A DNA stretch of 64,000 nt. It comes from Longispora sp040681875. Lineage in GTDB: Bacteria > Actinomycetota > Actinomycetes > Mycobacteriales > Micromonosporaceae. The translations under genes were made by a program, and so were the position numbers. The DNA lies in contig NZ_JBFAZP010000006.1 of NCBI RefSeq assembly GCF_040681875.1, positions 634,316-698,315 of the forward strand, written 5' to 3'. Every line of letters starts with the position of its first letter. Position 1 is the stretch's first letter. The notes below the pieces were generated by a model, which worked only from the letters and a program-made list of their open reading frames with translations, searched no databases and was not told where the DNA came from. Positions 46,165-55,202 of the stretch are shown piece after piece.

Positions 46165-47256
46165 ATGACCGACAGACTCGCCGAACTGACCGCGGCCGGC
46201 GTCGCCGTGTGGCTGGACGACCTCTCCCGGGAGCGGCTCGCGTCCGGCAGCCTGGACAAGCTGCGCCGTGAGGACCACGTCAGCGGCGTCACCAGCAACC
46301 CGACCATCTTCGCCAAGGCGCTCTCCGAGGGCTCCGCGTACGCGGAGCAGGTGAAGGACCTGGCCACCCGGGGGCTCTCCGTCGAGGAGGCCACCCGCAT
46401 GCTGACCACCTACGACGTGCGCTGGGCGTGCGACGTGATGCGGCCGGCGTACGACACGAGCCACGGGCTCGACGGCCGGGTGTCGATCGAGGTCGACCCG
46501 CGGCTGGCCGACAAGACCGCCGAGACGGTCGCCGAGGCCAAGGGCCTGTGGTGGCTGGTGGACCGGGAGAACCTGTTCATCAAGATCCCGGCGACGCTCG
46601 CGGGGCTGCCGGCGATCACGGCCACGCTCGCCGAGGGCATCTCGGTGAACGTGACGCTGATCTTCAGCCTGGACCGGTACAAGGGCGTGATGGACGCGTT
46701 CCTGGCCGGCCTGGAGCAGGCCCGGGCCAACGGGCACGACGTGTCCAGGATCGCCTCGGTCGCCTCGTTCTTCGTGTCCCGGGTGGACACCGAGATCGAC
46801 AAGCGCCTCGGCGACGGCCACCCGCTGGCGGGCAAGGCGGCGGTCGCGAACGCGCGGCTGGCGTACGAGGCCTACGAGCAGGTCTTCTCCTCCGCCCGGT
46901 GGCAGGCGCTCGCCGACGCGGGCGCCCGTCCGCAGCGGCCCCTGTGGGCGTCGACGGGCGTGAAGAACCCGGCGTACTCGGACGTGCTGTACGTGGCCGA
47001 CCTGATCGCCCCCGGTACCGTCAACACCATGCCCCAGGGGACCATGGAGGCGTTCGCCGACCACGGCGTGACGCAGCCGGACACGATCACCGCCCACTAC
47101 GACGACGCCCGGCGGGTGATGGCCGACGTGGCCGCCGCGGGCGTGGACTACGACGACGTGGTCGACCATCTCGAACGCGACGGGGTGGTGAAGTTCGAGA
47201 CCAGCTGGAACGAACTCCTCACCAACGTCGAGACCCAGCTCAAGGCCGCGCGTTGA
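46165..47256 (+). CDS. tal: Transaldolase
   Basis: 363 residues from an ATG preceded by AAGGAGGA. Catalytic features are VTSNPTIFAKAL near the N-terminus and the Schiff-base lysine in LFIKIPATLAG. It moves three-carbon units between sugar phosphates in the non-oxidative pentose phosphate pathway. Its stop overlaps the TTG start of pgi (TTGA). Confidence 0.97.
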   Translation: MTDRLAELTAAGVAVWLDDLSRERLASGSLDKLRREDHVSGVTSNPTIFAKALSEGSAYAEQVKDLATRGLSVEEATRMLTTYDVRWACDVMRPAYDTSHGLDGRVSIEVDPRLADKTAETVAEAKGLWWLVDRENLFIKIPATLAGLPAITATLAEGISVNVTLIFSLDRYKGVMDAFLAGLEQARANGHDVSRIASVASFFVSRVDTEIDKRLGDGHPLAGKAAVANARLAYEAYEQVFSSARWQALADAGARPQRPLWASTGVKNPAYSDVLYVADLIAPGTVNTMPQGTMEAFADHGVTQPDTITAHYDDARRVMADVAAAGVDYDDVVDHLERDGVVKFETSWNELLTNVETQLKAAR

Positions 47257-48806
47257 TCGCCGGCGGCGGGCTGACCGTCCGCAGTTCCGTCGACGCGGAG
47301 GGCGTGCGGGCCACGCTCGCCGCCGAGGATGTGCCGGCGCTGCTCGCCGCCGGCGACGCCACCCTGTGGGGTCCGGAGGCCGAGCCCGAGGCGACTGTCC
47401 GCCTCGGCTGGCTGAAGGTCCTCGACACGTCCCGGGACCTGGTCGCGCGGCTCGCGAAGCTGCGGGCCGAGCTGCTGTCCGAGGGTCTCGACCACGTGGT
47501 GCTCGCCGGGATGGGCGGCTCCTCGCTCGCCCCGGAGGTCATCTGCCGGACCCTGGGCGTCGAGCTGACCGTCCTGGACACCACCGACGCGGGCCAGGTC
47601 CGCGCGGCGGTGTCCGACCGGCTGGACCGCACGGTGCTGGTCGTGTCGAGCAAGTCCGGCGGCACGGTGGAGACCGACAGCCACCGCCGGGCGTACCTGG
47701 ACGCGGGCCTGGACCCCGCGCGCCAGCTGATCGTCGTCACCGACCCGGGTTCGCCGCTCGAAGCCGCCGTGACGGGCGTGGCCCGGGAGGTCTTCCTCGC
47801 GGACCCGACCGTCGGCGGCCGGTACTCGGCGCTGACCGCCTTCGGCCTGGTGCCCTCGGCGCTGGCCGGCGTGGACGTCTCGGAGCTCCTGGCGGAGGCC
47901 TCGGCGCTGCACGCGACGCTGGCCGACCCGGAGGGCCCGGCGACGGCCCTGGGCGCGATCCTGGGCGCCTCGGCGCTCGCCGGCCGGGACAAGCTGGCCA
48001 TCGCCGACGACGGCAGCGGCATCGTCGGGCTCGGCGACTGGATCGAGCAGCTGGTCGCGGAGTCCACGGGCAAGGCCGGCGTCGGCATCCTGCCGGTGGT
48101 GCTGGAGGACCCGTCCGCGCCGGTCGCGGGCGGCCCGGATGTGCTGCGCTGCACGGTCGGCGGCGCGATGGACAGCGACGCGTTCCTGAGCGGCGGGCTC
48201 GAAGCCCCCGAGCTGAGCGTGTCCGGCGGGCTGGGCGCGCACTTCCTCGCCTGGGAGTTCGCCACCGCGCTCGCGGGCCGGCTGCTCGGGATCAACCCGT
48301 TCGACCAGCCGAACGTGCAGGAGAGCAAGGACAACACGAACCGTCTGTTGGCCTCGGGGCTGCCGGCCGAGACGCCGTCGTCCGTCGACGGGGCCCTCGA
48401 GGTGTACGGGGACCTGGACAGCTTCCTCGCGGGCGTCGGCCCGGACAACTACGTCGCCGTGCTCGCGTACCTCGACCGGCACGCCGACGCCGACGCCGAG
48501 CAGCTGCGCGCCCTGATCGCCGAGCGCACCGGGCGGCCGGTCACCTTCGGGTGGGGGCCGAGATTCCTGCACTCCACCGGCCAGTACCACAAGGGCGGTC
48601 CTGAAAAGGGTGTGTTCTTGCAGCTCACGGGCGTGGTGGCCGAGGACCTGGCGGTCGGCGGCAAGGAGTACACCTTCGGGGCGCTCCAGGCCGCGCAGGC
48701 CGCCGGGGACCGCGAGGCGCTCGCCCAGCGGGATCGCCCGGTCCTGCGGGTGCACCTGACCGACCGCGCGGCCGGCCTCGCGCAGCTGCTGGCGGCGCTG
48801 CGGTGA
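47253..48806 (+). CDS. pgi: Glucose-6-phosphate isomerase
   Basis: 517 residues from the TTG at 47253. The phosphate-binding motifs VVLAGMGGSSLAPEV and VVSSKSGGTVETDS identify the family; NPFDQPNVQESKD is further along. It interconverts glucose- and fructose-6-phosphate. The TTG is part of a TTGA overlap with tal. Downstream it overlaps zwf by 4 bases (GTGA). The rare start may lower its translation relative to its neighbours. Confidence 0.95.
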   Translation: MIAGGGLTVRSSVDAEGVRATLAAEDVPALLAAGDATLWGPEAEPEATVRLGWLKVLDTSRDLVARLAKLRAELLSEGLDHVVLAGMGGSSLAPEVICRTLGVELTVLDTTDAGQVRAAVSDRLDRTVLVVSSKSGGTVETDSHRRAYLDAGLDPARQLIVVTDPGSPLEAAVTGVAREVFLADPTVGGRYSALTAFGLVPSALAGVDVSELLAEASALHATLADPEGPATALGAILGASALAGRDKLAIADDGSGIVGLGDWIEQLVAESTGKAGVGILPVVLEDPSAPVAGGPDVLRCTVGGAMDSDAFLSGGLEAPELSVSGGLGAHFLAWEFATALAGRLLGINPFDQPNVQESKDNTNRLLASGLPAETPSSVDGALEVYGDLDSFLAGVGPDNYVAVLAYLDRHADADAEQLRALIAERTGRPVTFGWGPRFLHSTGQYHKGGPEKGVFLQLTGVVAEDLAVGGKEYTFGALQAAQAAGDREALAQRDRPVLRVHLTDRAAGLAQLLAALR

Positions 48807-50338
48807 CCGACGAGCAGGCGGGGACCAACCCGCTCCGCGACCCGCAGGACCGGCGGCTGCCGAGGATCCCGGAACCCTGCGTTCTGGTGATCTTCGGCGT
48901 GACCGGCGACCTGTCCCGCAAGAAACTCATCCCGGCCGTGTACGACCTGGCCAACCGCGGCCTGCTGCCCCCGGGCTTCGTCGTGCTCGGCTTCGCCCGC
49001 CGCGACTGGGGCGACGGCGACTTCGAGGAACTGGCCCGCAAGGCCGCCCAGCAGCACGCCCGGACCCCGTGGCGGGACGAGGTGTGGTCCCGGCTGGTCG
49101 GCAACATCAAGTTCGTGGGCGGCTCCTTCGACGACGACGAGGCGTTCGACCACCTGTCGGCCACGCTGGACGAGCTGCGCGCCACGCACGGCATCCCCGG
49201 CAACGCGGCCTTCTACCTGTCGATCCCGCCGCCGGCGTTCCCCATGGTGCTCAAGCAGCTCGAACGCACCGGGATGGCGGACAACAAGGTGTCCGGCGGC
49301 TGGCGCCGGGTCGTGGTCGAGAAGCCGTTCGGCAACGACCTGGAGTCCGCCAAGTCGCTCAACGACCTCGTCGACGACGTGTTCACCGGGCACGACGTGT
49401 TCCGGATCGACCACTACCTCGGCAAGGAGACGGTCCAGAACATCCTGGCGCTGCGGTTCGCCAACTCGCTGTTCGAGCCGGTGTGGAACTCGCACTACGT
49501 CGACTCGGTGCAGATCACCATGGCCGAGGACGTCGGGATCGGCTCCCGGGCCGGGTTCTACGACACGGCCGGCGCGGCCCGCGACGTGCTCCAGAACCAC
49601 CTGCTCCAGCTCCTGGCGCTGACCGCGATGGAGGAGCCGACGAGTTTCGACTCGGAGGAGATCCGCACCGAGAAGCTCAAGGTGCTGCGCGCCATCACCC
49701 TGCCCGAGGACCTGGACTCCTACGCGATCCGGGGCCAGTACGTGCAGGGCTGGGTGGCCGGGCAGCGCGCCGAGGGGTACCACCAGGAGGAGAACGTCCC
49801 GGCGGACTCCACCACGGAGACGTACGCGGCGGTGCAGCTCAACATCAAGAACCGGCGCTGGGCGGGCGTGCCGTTCCACCTGCGTACCGGGAAGCGGATG
49901 CCCCGGCGGGTCACCGAGATCGCCGTGCTGTTCAAGAAGGCCCCGCACCTGCCGTTCGACGCGGCGGACGTGGAGATGCTCGGCAACAACCAGCTGGTGA
50001 TCCGGGTGCAGCCCGACGAGGGGCTGATGCTCAAGTTCGGTTCCAAGGTGCCGGGGACGGCCATGGAGCTGCGCGACATCGCGATGGACTTCCAGTACGG
50101 CGAGGCGTTCACGGAATCGAGCCCGGAGGCCTACGAGCGCCTGGTCCTCGACGTGCTGATCGGCGACAAGACGCTGTTCCCGGACGCGGCCGAGGTGGAG
50201 GCGTCCTGGCGGGTGATCGACCCGCTGGAGGAGTTCTGGGCGGGCACGAAGCCGCACCCGTACCGGGCCGGCGAGTGGGGTCCGCGCGCCGCCGACGAGA
50301 TGCTGGCCCGCACCGGCCGGCAGTGGAGACGGGCATGA
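48803..50338 (+). CDS. zwf: Glucose-6-phosphate 1-dehydrogenase
   Basis: 511 residues from a GTG in the GTGA overlap with pgi. NADP-binding GVTGDLSRKKLIPAVYDLA is at the N-terminus, VVEKPFGNDL follows, and the substrate motif is RIDHYLGKETVQN. It commits glucose-6-phosphate to the oxidative pentose phosphate pathway and, in actinobacteria, acts with OpcA. Confidence 0.97.
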   Translation: MTDEQAGTNPLRDPQDRRLPRIPEPCVLVIFGVTGDLSRKKLIPAVYDLANRGLLPPGFVVLGFARRDWGDGDFEELARKAAQQHARTPWRDEVWSRLVGNIKFVGGSFDDDEAFDHLSATLDELRATHGIPGNAAFYLSIPPPAFPMVLKQLERTGMADNKVSGGWRRVVVEKPFGNDLESAKSLNDLVDDVFTGHDVFRIDHYLGKETVQNILALRFANSLFEPVWNSHYVDSVQITMAEDVGIGSRAGFYDTAGAARDVLQNHLLQLLALTAMEEPTSFDSEEIRTEKLKVLRAITLPEDLDSYAIRGQYVQGWVAGQRAEGYHQEENVPADSTTETYAAVQLNIKNRRWAGVPFHLRTGKRMPRRVTEIAVLFKKAPHLPFDAADVEMLGNNQLVIRVQPDEGLMLKFGSKVPGTAMELRDIAMDFQYGEAFTESSPEAYERLVLDVLIGDKTLFPDAAEVEASWRVIDPLEEFWAGTKPHPYRAGEWGPRAADEMLARTGRQWRRA

Positions 50339-50460
50339 CGCCGGCCGCGGGTGCCGGCACGGAGACGGCCGTGAAGACGGGCGTGCCGGCGGTCGTGGGA
50401 GCCGGCGCGGAGCCGGTCGCGGAGGCGGGCATGACGAGGCTCAGGGGGACATGGGCATGA
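50335..50460 (+). other. Possible 41-codon ORF in the zwf-opcA gap
   Basis: An ATG overlapping the zwf stop (ATGA) opens 41 codons rich in Ala, Gly and Thr (MTPAAGAGTETAVKTGVPAV), ending at a TGA at 50460 that overlaps the next ATG. There is no Shine-Dalgarno and no recognisable domain. Translation is unproven. Confidence 0.25.
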
Positions 50461-50534
50461 GCGAGCGCCAGCGAGCGACCAGAAAGCTCTGCCGCCGCGA
50501 TCTCGTGGCGCCGACCGAAGGGAGGCCCGCGTGA
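50457..50534 (+). other. Possible 25-codon ORF in the zwf-opcA gap
   Basis: An ATG overlapping the previous stop encodes MSERQRATRKLCRRDLVAPT then EGRPA, ending in a TGA that overlaps the opcA GTG. The chain of stop-start overlaps zwf, 41 codons, 25 codons, opcA is unusual. The DNA GAGCGAGCGCCAGCGAGCGA is a repeat-like motif common in actinobacterial genomes. Confidence 0.25.
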
Positions 50535-51508
50535 TCGCTCTGTGGGATACCACCGGCATCGACGTCGTCAAGGCGTTGGCGGCCGAGCGGCGCAGCGCGG
50601 GCGGCCTGACCAGCGGTCTCGCGTTGACCCTGATCGCGGTCGTGGACGAGAAGCACGTCCGCGAGGCCGAGGCGGCGGCCACCATCGCCGCGCAGCAGCA
50701 CCCGTGCCGGCTGCTGATCATCGTCCGCCGCGACGTGCTGAACCCCAACTCGCGGCTCGACGCGGAGATCGTGGTCGGCGGCCGGCTGGGGCCGTGCGAG
50801 GCGATCGTGATGCGGATGCACGGCCGGCTGGCCCTGCACGCCGAGTCGGTGGCCATGCCGCTGCTGGCCCCGGACGTCCCGGTGGTCACGTGGTGGCACT
50901 GCGAGCCGCCGGAGGGCATCGCCTACGACCCCCTCGGGGTGGTGGCGGACCGCCGGATCAGCGACGCCTACCAGTCGGCCGACCCGACGGTCGCGGTCCG
51001 GCAGCGGGCCGACGACTACGCGCCGGGCGACACGGACCTGGCGTGGACCCGGCTCACCCCGTGGCGCACCCTGGTCGCGGGGGCGTTCGAGGCCACGTCC
51101 GCCCCGGCGGCCAGCATCGTGATCGGCGCGCCGACCGGCGACCCGAGCGCGACCCTGCTGGCGGGCTGGCTGAAGGCCCGGCTCGGGGTGACACCCACCC
51201 TCACGCCGGCCTCCGAGCTGGCGTCGGTGGCGGTCACCCTGGCCAACGGCGACACGCTGGCCCTCGAACGGCACGGCACCACGGCTCTGCTGCGCCGGAC
51301 CGGCTACCCGGACCGGACGCTGCCGCTGATGGCCCGGCCGCTGGGCGAGGAACTCGCGGAGGAGCTGCGCCGGATCGACGCGGACCAGCCGTACGCGGCG
51401 GCGCTGGAGGCGGCCACCGGCACCCGGGGACTGAGCGAACGCTCCCCGACCCGGGTGCACATCTGGCACGACCCGGCGCTGTCGGAACCCGAGGAAGAAC
51501 CCGTCTAA
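50531..51508 (+). CDS. opcA: OpcA, glucose-6-phosphate dehydrogenase assembly protein
   Basis: 325 residues from the GTG at 50531, preceded by GGGAGG. The protein shows the OpcA pattern (ALWDTTGIDVVKALAAERR at the start, DVPVVTWWHCEPPEG mid-protein). It is required for activity or assembly of Zwf in several actinobacteria. It lies between zwf and pgl in the usual order. Confidence 0.95.
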   Translation: MIALWDTTGIDVVKALAAERRSAGGLTSGLALTLIAVVDEKHVREAEAAATIAAQQHPCRLLIIVRRDVLNPNSRLDAEIVVGGRLGPCEAIVMRMHGRLALHAESVAMPLLAPDVPVVTWWHCEPPEGIAYDPLGVVADRRISDAYQSADPTVAVRQRADDYAPGDTDLAWTRLTPWRTLVAGAFEATSAPAASIVIGAPTGDPSATLLAGWLKARLGVTPTLTPASELASVAVTLANGDTLALERHGTTALLRRTGYPDRTLPLMARPLGEELAEELRRIDADQPYAAALEAATGTRGLSERSPTRVHIWHDPALSEPEEEPV

Positions 51509-51601
51509 ACCCTTTTATCGGGTACGTCCCGCCGCCCGCCCGGTTCACCGCCGAACCCCGGGCGGCGGTTCGGGTCCCGCGTCAACCGCTAGGAGCGACC
51601 T

Positions 51602-52366
51602 GTGACAGGCAGCGTTGTCGTGCACTCCGACCCCGAGGTGCTCGCCCAGGCCGTGGCGGCCCGGCTGATCACCCGGCTGATCGACGCCCAGGCCGCGCGC
51701 GGGGTGGCCTCGGTGGTCCTCACCGGCGGCCGGGTCGCCGCCGCCGTGTACGCGGCCGTCCGCGACAGCCCGGCCCGGGACGCGATCGACTGGTCCCGGG
51801 TGGACGTGTGGTGGGGCGACGAACGGTTCCTGCCCGCCGGGGACCCCGAGCGCAACGAGACCCAGGCGCGCGCCGCCCTGCTGGACGCCGTGCCGCTGGA
51901 CCCGGCCCGGGTGCACCCGATGCCGGCGACCGACGGGCCGGACGGGGAGGACCCGGAGGCGGGCGCCGCCCGGTACGCCGACCTGCTCGCGAAGACCGGC
52001 CATCCCCAGGAGCTGCCGCACTTCGATGTGCTCCTGCTGGGCGTCGGCGAGGACGGCCACATCGCCTCGGTGTTCCCCGAGGCGCCGGCCACCCACGACC
52101 GGCGGACCGTGACCGCCGTGCGCGGTGCCCCGAAGCCGCCGCCGGTCCGGGTCACGCTCACCCCGTCGGCCGTGAACACGGCGGAGGAGGTGTGGCTGAT
52201 CGCGGCCGGCGAGGGCAAGGCGGACGCGGTCGGCATGGCGCTGCACGGCGCGGGGCCGGTCCAGATCCCGGCGGCCGGCGTACACGGCGTCAACCGCACC
52301 CTGTGGCTGCTGGACGCGGCGGCGGCGTCCCGCCTGGAACCGAGCTACCGCAGCGTCCTGCGGTAG
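51602..52366 (+). CDS. pgl: 6-phosphogluconolactonase
   Basis: 254 residues from a GTG preceded by AGGAG. Family motifs are VVLTGGRVAAAVYAAV, VDVWWGDERFLPAGDPERNE and LLGVGEDGHIASVFPEA. It hydrolyses the lactone made by Zwf. It is the last gene of the tkt-pgl operon and is followed by a strong palindromic terminator. Confidence 0.95.
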   Translation: MTGSVVVHSDPEVLAQAVAARLITRLIDAQAARGVASVVLTGGRVAAAVYAAVRDSPARDAIDWSRVDVWWGDERFLPAGDPERNETQARAALLDAVPLDPARVHPMPATDGPDGEDPEAGAARYADLLAKTGHPQELPHFDVLLLGVGEDGHIASVFPEAPATHDRRTVTAVRGAPKPPPVRVTLTPSAVNTAEEVWLIAAGEGKADAVGMALHGAGPVQIPAAGVHGVNRTLWLLDAAAASRLEPSYRSVLR

Positions 52367-52381
52367 CCATGGGACACGGAG

Positions 52382-52411
52382 CCGGCCCACCCCGCATGCG
52401 GGGTGGGCCGG
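52382..52411. terminator. 30-bp perfect palindrome between convergent pgl and rbpA
   Basis: ccggcccaccccgca and tgcggggtgggccgg are exact complements, 15 bases past the pgl stop and 12 past the rbpA stop. It probably ends both transcripts. Confidence 0.85.
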
Positions 52412-52423
52412 TTCCGTCGTACG

Positions 52424-52765
52424 TCAGCCAGCTCTCCGCTGCCTCAAACGTGCCAACGCCTCGGCGAGGATGAGCTCGCCCTCGGCGTCACTGCGTCGCT
52501 CCTTCACGTACGCCAGGTGCGTCTTGTACGGCTCCGTCCGCTGTCGGTCCGGCGGGTGCTCCCGGTCCTGTCCGGCGGGGAGCCCACAACGGGGGCAGTC
52601 CCACGTCTCGGGCTCCAGGACCTCGGCGGAGAAGGCCGCCTCGGTCTCGTGTCCGTTGGCGCACCAGTAGTGGACCCGGTGGCGCGGGGCCGGTTGGCCA
52701 CGCTCCGCCAGGCTCATCGGCCCTGAGCCGACCCTGGTGCCTCTGATGGCGCTTCCGCTCGCCAC
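52424..52765 (-). CDS. rbpA: RbpA, RNA polymerase-binding protein
   Basis: 113 residues from the GTG at 52765 (ASGSAIRGTRVGSGPMSLAE), chosen because AGGAG lies 5 bases upstream; a start at 52795 is possible. The zinc-binding CANGHE and CPRCG motifs and the C-terminal TEPYKTHLAYVKERRSDAEG are typical. RbpA stabilises the sigma factor-RNA polymerase open complex and is found only in actinobacteria. Confidence 0.95.
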   Translation of the reverse strand: MASGSAIRGTRVGSGPMSLAERGQPAPRHRVHYWCANGHETEAAFSAEVLEPETWDCPRCGLPAGQDREHPPDRQRTEPYKTHLAYVKERRSDAEGELILAEALARLRQRRAG

Positions 52766-52807
52766 GGCTGCTCCTGTCGTCGGGGGGTACGACATAGCGA
52801 ATACACG

Positions 52808-52837
52808 TGCGCGCGGTCCGTAATCGGACCGCGCGCA
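52808..52837 (-). terminator. 13-bp perfect stem downstream of secG
   Basis: tgcgcgcggtccg and cggaccgcgcgca pair around a 4-base loop. It lies between the secG stop and the rbpA promoter, so it likely ends the secG transcript. Confidence 0.7.
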
Positions 52838-52934
52838 TGAGTCTAAACAACCAAGGCGGTTATGGATATATGTCCAGACGACCGATGTGAGATGTCCGGA
52901 CGGCCGTTGTGGGTCGACGAGGGCTTCGTCGCGG

Positions 52935-53177
52935 TCAGGAGCCCGAACTGGCCTTGATGAGCAGCCCGAGGCCGACGATCGAGGCGAGCCACAGGAGGCC
53001 GGCCAGGACCGTGTACCGGTCGAGGTTCTTCTCCGCCACCGACGAACCGGTGAGGGTGCTCGCCGCACCGCCGCCGAACATGGTCGACAGACCGCCGCCC
53101 TTGCCGCGGTGCAGCAGGATGAGCAGCGTCAAAATGATGCTGGTGACGATCAGCACACCTGCGAATACGTAAGCCAT
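52935..53177 (-). CDS. secG: SecG preprotein translocase subunit
   Basis: 80 residues from the ATG at 53177 (MAYVFAGVLIVTSIILTLLI). Two membrane helices flank the conserved LLHRGKGGGLSTMFGGG loop. It assists SecYEG protein export. The open frame upstream to 53255 looks non-coding. In most actinobacteria secG follows tpiA directly; here an orphan lipoprotein gene lies between. Confidence 0.94.
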   Translation of the reverse strand: MAYVFAGVLIVTSIILTLLILLHRGKGGGLSTMFGGGAASTLTGSSVAEKNLDRYTVLAGLLWLASIVGLGLLIKASSGS

Positions 53178-53242
53178 CTGGGGGGAAGTCCTCTCGAGTC
53201 CAACAAAACCGATCCAAGGATAGCCGGCGAGCCCACCGCCTA

Positions 53243-54997
53243 CTAGCCCACCCACAGAGCCGAGATGTCCGCTTCACCGAAGGCCGGGTGGATGAAGGCA
53301 TTGTGCACCTTGCTGCCGTACATCCGGAGGATCTTGGGGTGGATCACCGGGATGATCGGCGCCTTCTTCTGGATCTCCTCGTCGAGTTCGCCCCACAGCG
53401 CCTGCTGCTTGTCGAGGTTCGACTCGGCCATCGCGGCGTCGATCCGCTTGTTGATGTCCGGGTCGTTGAGCTGGGCGAAGTTGTAGTTGCCCGAGGTGTT
53501 GCGGTCCTTGGGGATGGTCCGGCCGTCGAAGTTCGGCTGGATCACGCTGGACGCGCTCGGGAAGTCCGGCAGCCAGGTGCCGAAGGTCAGGTCGCCCTGC
53601 TTGGCGGGGGTACCGGCCAGCGTGTAGTAGTTGCGGGCCGGGAACGGCTCCAGCTTGACCGTGATGTCGATCAGCGCGAACGCCTCGACCACGGTCGCCA
53701 TGGCCCGCTGCCAGCGCTTGGTGTCCTGGAAGTTCGCGGTGAGGGTCTTGGCGCACGGCTTGCCGTCCTTGGCCGCCTGCTCCATCAGGGCCCGCGCCTT
53801 CTCGGGCGCGCCCTCCTCGGAGGCGTCCACCCCGAACACGTCGAACTTCTTGTGCGCCTTGATGTCCGGCGGGATCATCGTCGTCGCGTAGTCCCCGAAG
53901 ATCGAGCCGCCGAGCATGCCCCGGAACCGCCGCTTGTTGAACGCGAGGACGAGGGCCTGCCGGCACTTGAGGTCGGTGACCCTGGTCGTGTTGATGCCCA
54001 GGTACGCGGTACCCGAGATCGCCCCGGTCATGGCCCGCTTCGAGATCTCGGCGTCGTTGACGATCTGCTGGACGAAGTTGGGGGTCGCATCCGTCTGGAG
54101 CGCGATCGAGGTCTTCGCGTCGCCCTGATCCTTGATCAGCTCGTCGGTGACCTCTTCGTCCTGGTTCTCCCGGATGATCAGATTGATCTTGTCCGGGTAC
54201 GCCTTGCGGACGCCGTCCGTGCTCGGGTTCCAGTGCGGGTTGCGCTCCAGCAGCATGGGACCGCCCTTGCCGTCGAACGGCTGGGCGATCTTGTAGGGCC
54301 CGCTGGCGAACGGCCGGTTCGTGTAGTTGAGCTTCGTGTCCTGCTCCGGCGGCACCGGACCCCAGACGGGCATCGTCAGCGAGTACGGGAAGTCGCCGAC
54401 GGCCATCTTCAGCTGGAACTTGACCGTGCTCTCGTTGAGGCACTGGATCGAGGACAGGCCGGCGCCGTTGTTGTTCTTGTTGACGTAGGGACCCTTGTAG
54501 TTCTCGGTCCCCGCCAGGTACTGCTGCGCGTACGTCGGCCCGTTCGTGTACTCCCGGGCGAACCGGCGCTCGATGCCGTACTTCACGTGCGCGCACGTGA
54601 TCGGCGAGCCGTCCTCCCAGGTGACACCCTTCTTCAGGGTGAACTCCCAGACCTTTCCGCCCTCGCTGGGCCGGCCGAGGTCGGTGGCCAGGTCGGGCAC
54701 GATCTCCGAGCCCTCGGCGCCGGACGCGTCCTTGAACGTGATCAGGGTCCGGTCGATCAACCGGCTGATGTTCATGGCGGTGGTCAGGTACACCTGGGTC
54801 GGGTCGAGGAAGTCGGGCTGGGCCCGGAGGATGAGGTTGAGCGTTCCGCCCTGCTGCGGCTTGACCTCCGCCGGGGCGGACTTCTCTCCGTCGGGCGTGC
54901 ACGCCGCGGTGAGCGCGATGGTCGCCGCCACGATCCCGGCGAACGCTGCGCGCCGCGCTCGGCGCGGTGTACCCGTGAGAGGGGTGCCGTGGTGCAT
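53243..54997 (-). CDS. Peptide-binding lipoprotein of an ABC importer (SBP family 5)
   Basis: 584 residues from the ATG at 54997, preceded by GAGG. A twin-basic signal (RRARRAAFAGIVAATIALT) leads to the lipobox LTAAC. The body has the DppA/OppA pattern (GGTLNLILRAQPDFLDPTQV, YTNGPTYAQQYLAG, LEFT-like IITVILP signatures absent). It would deliver oligopeptides to a permease. No permease or ATPase gene is near, so it is an orphan. It interrupts the usual tpiA-secG order. Confidence 0.88.
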   Translation of the reverse strand: MHHGTPLTGTPRRARRAAFAGIVAATIALTAACTPDGEKSAPAEVKPQQGGTLNLILRAQPDFLDPTQVYLTTAMNISRLIDRTLITFKDASGAEGSEIVPDLATDLGRPSEGGKVWEFTLKKGVTWEDGSPITCAHVKYGIERRFAREYTNGPTYAQQYLAGTENYKGPYVNKNNNGAGLSSIQCLNESTVKFQLKMAVGDFPYSLTMPVWGPVPPEQDTKLNYTNRPFASGPYKIAQPFDGKGGPMLLERNPHWNPSTDGVRKAYPDKINLIIRENQDEEVTDELIKDQGDAKTSIALQTDATPNFVQQIVNDAEISKRAMTGAISGTAYLGINTTRVTDLKCRQALVLAFNKRRFRGMLGGSIFGDYATTMIPPDIKAHKKFDVFGVDASEEGAPEKARALMEQAAKDGKPCAKTLTANFQDTKRWQRAMATVVEAFALIDITVKLEPFPARNYYTLAGTPAKQGDLTFGTWLPDFPSASSVIQPNFDGRTIPKDRNTSGNYNFAQLNDPDINKRIDAAMAESNLDKQQALWGELDEEIQKKAPIIPVIHPKILRMYGSKVHNAFIHPAFGEADISALWVG

Positions 54998-55104
54998 CGT
55001 CATCCTCGGGGTGGTTTCAGGGGCGGCGCGGAACGACCCGCTCGAGACACTGTAGGGGCACCTGAGCCGTGGTGAAAACCCACCCTGAGTACCTGCGTCG
55101 AATC

Positions 55105-55141
55105 GTGACCGCCCGGATGCTAAGAGCATCCGAGCGGTCAC
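55105..55141 (-). terminator. Hairpin after tpiA
   Basis: gtgaccgcccggatgct and agcatccgagcggtcac pair with a single mismatch around a short loop, about 60 bases past the tpiA stop. On the plus strand a T-run (TTTTTT) follows a few bases on, so the signal is stronger in that orientation. Confidence 0.6.
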
Positions 55142-55202
55142 TGTGAGTTACTTTTTTCTGGCGGGCTTACAGCTCCCGCACAGGTCATGGGCACAACTCT
55201 GA

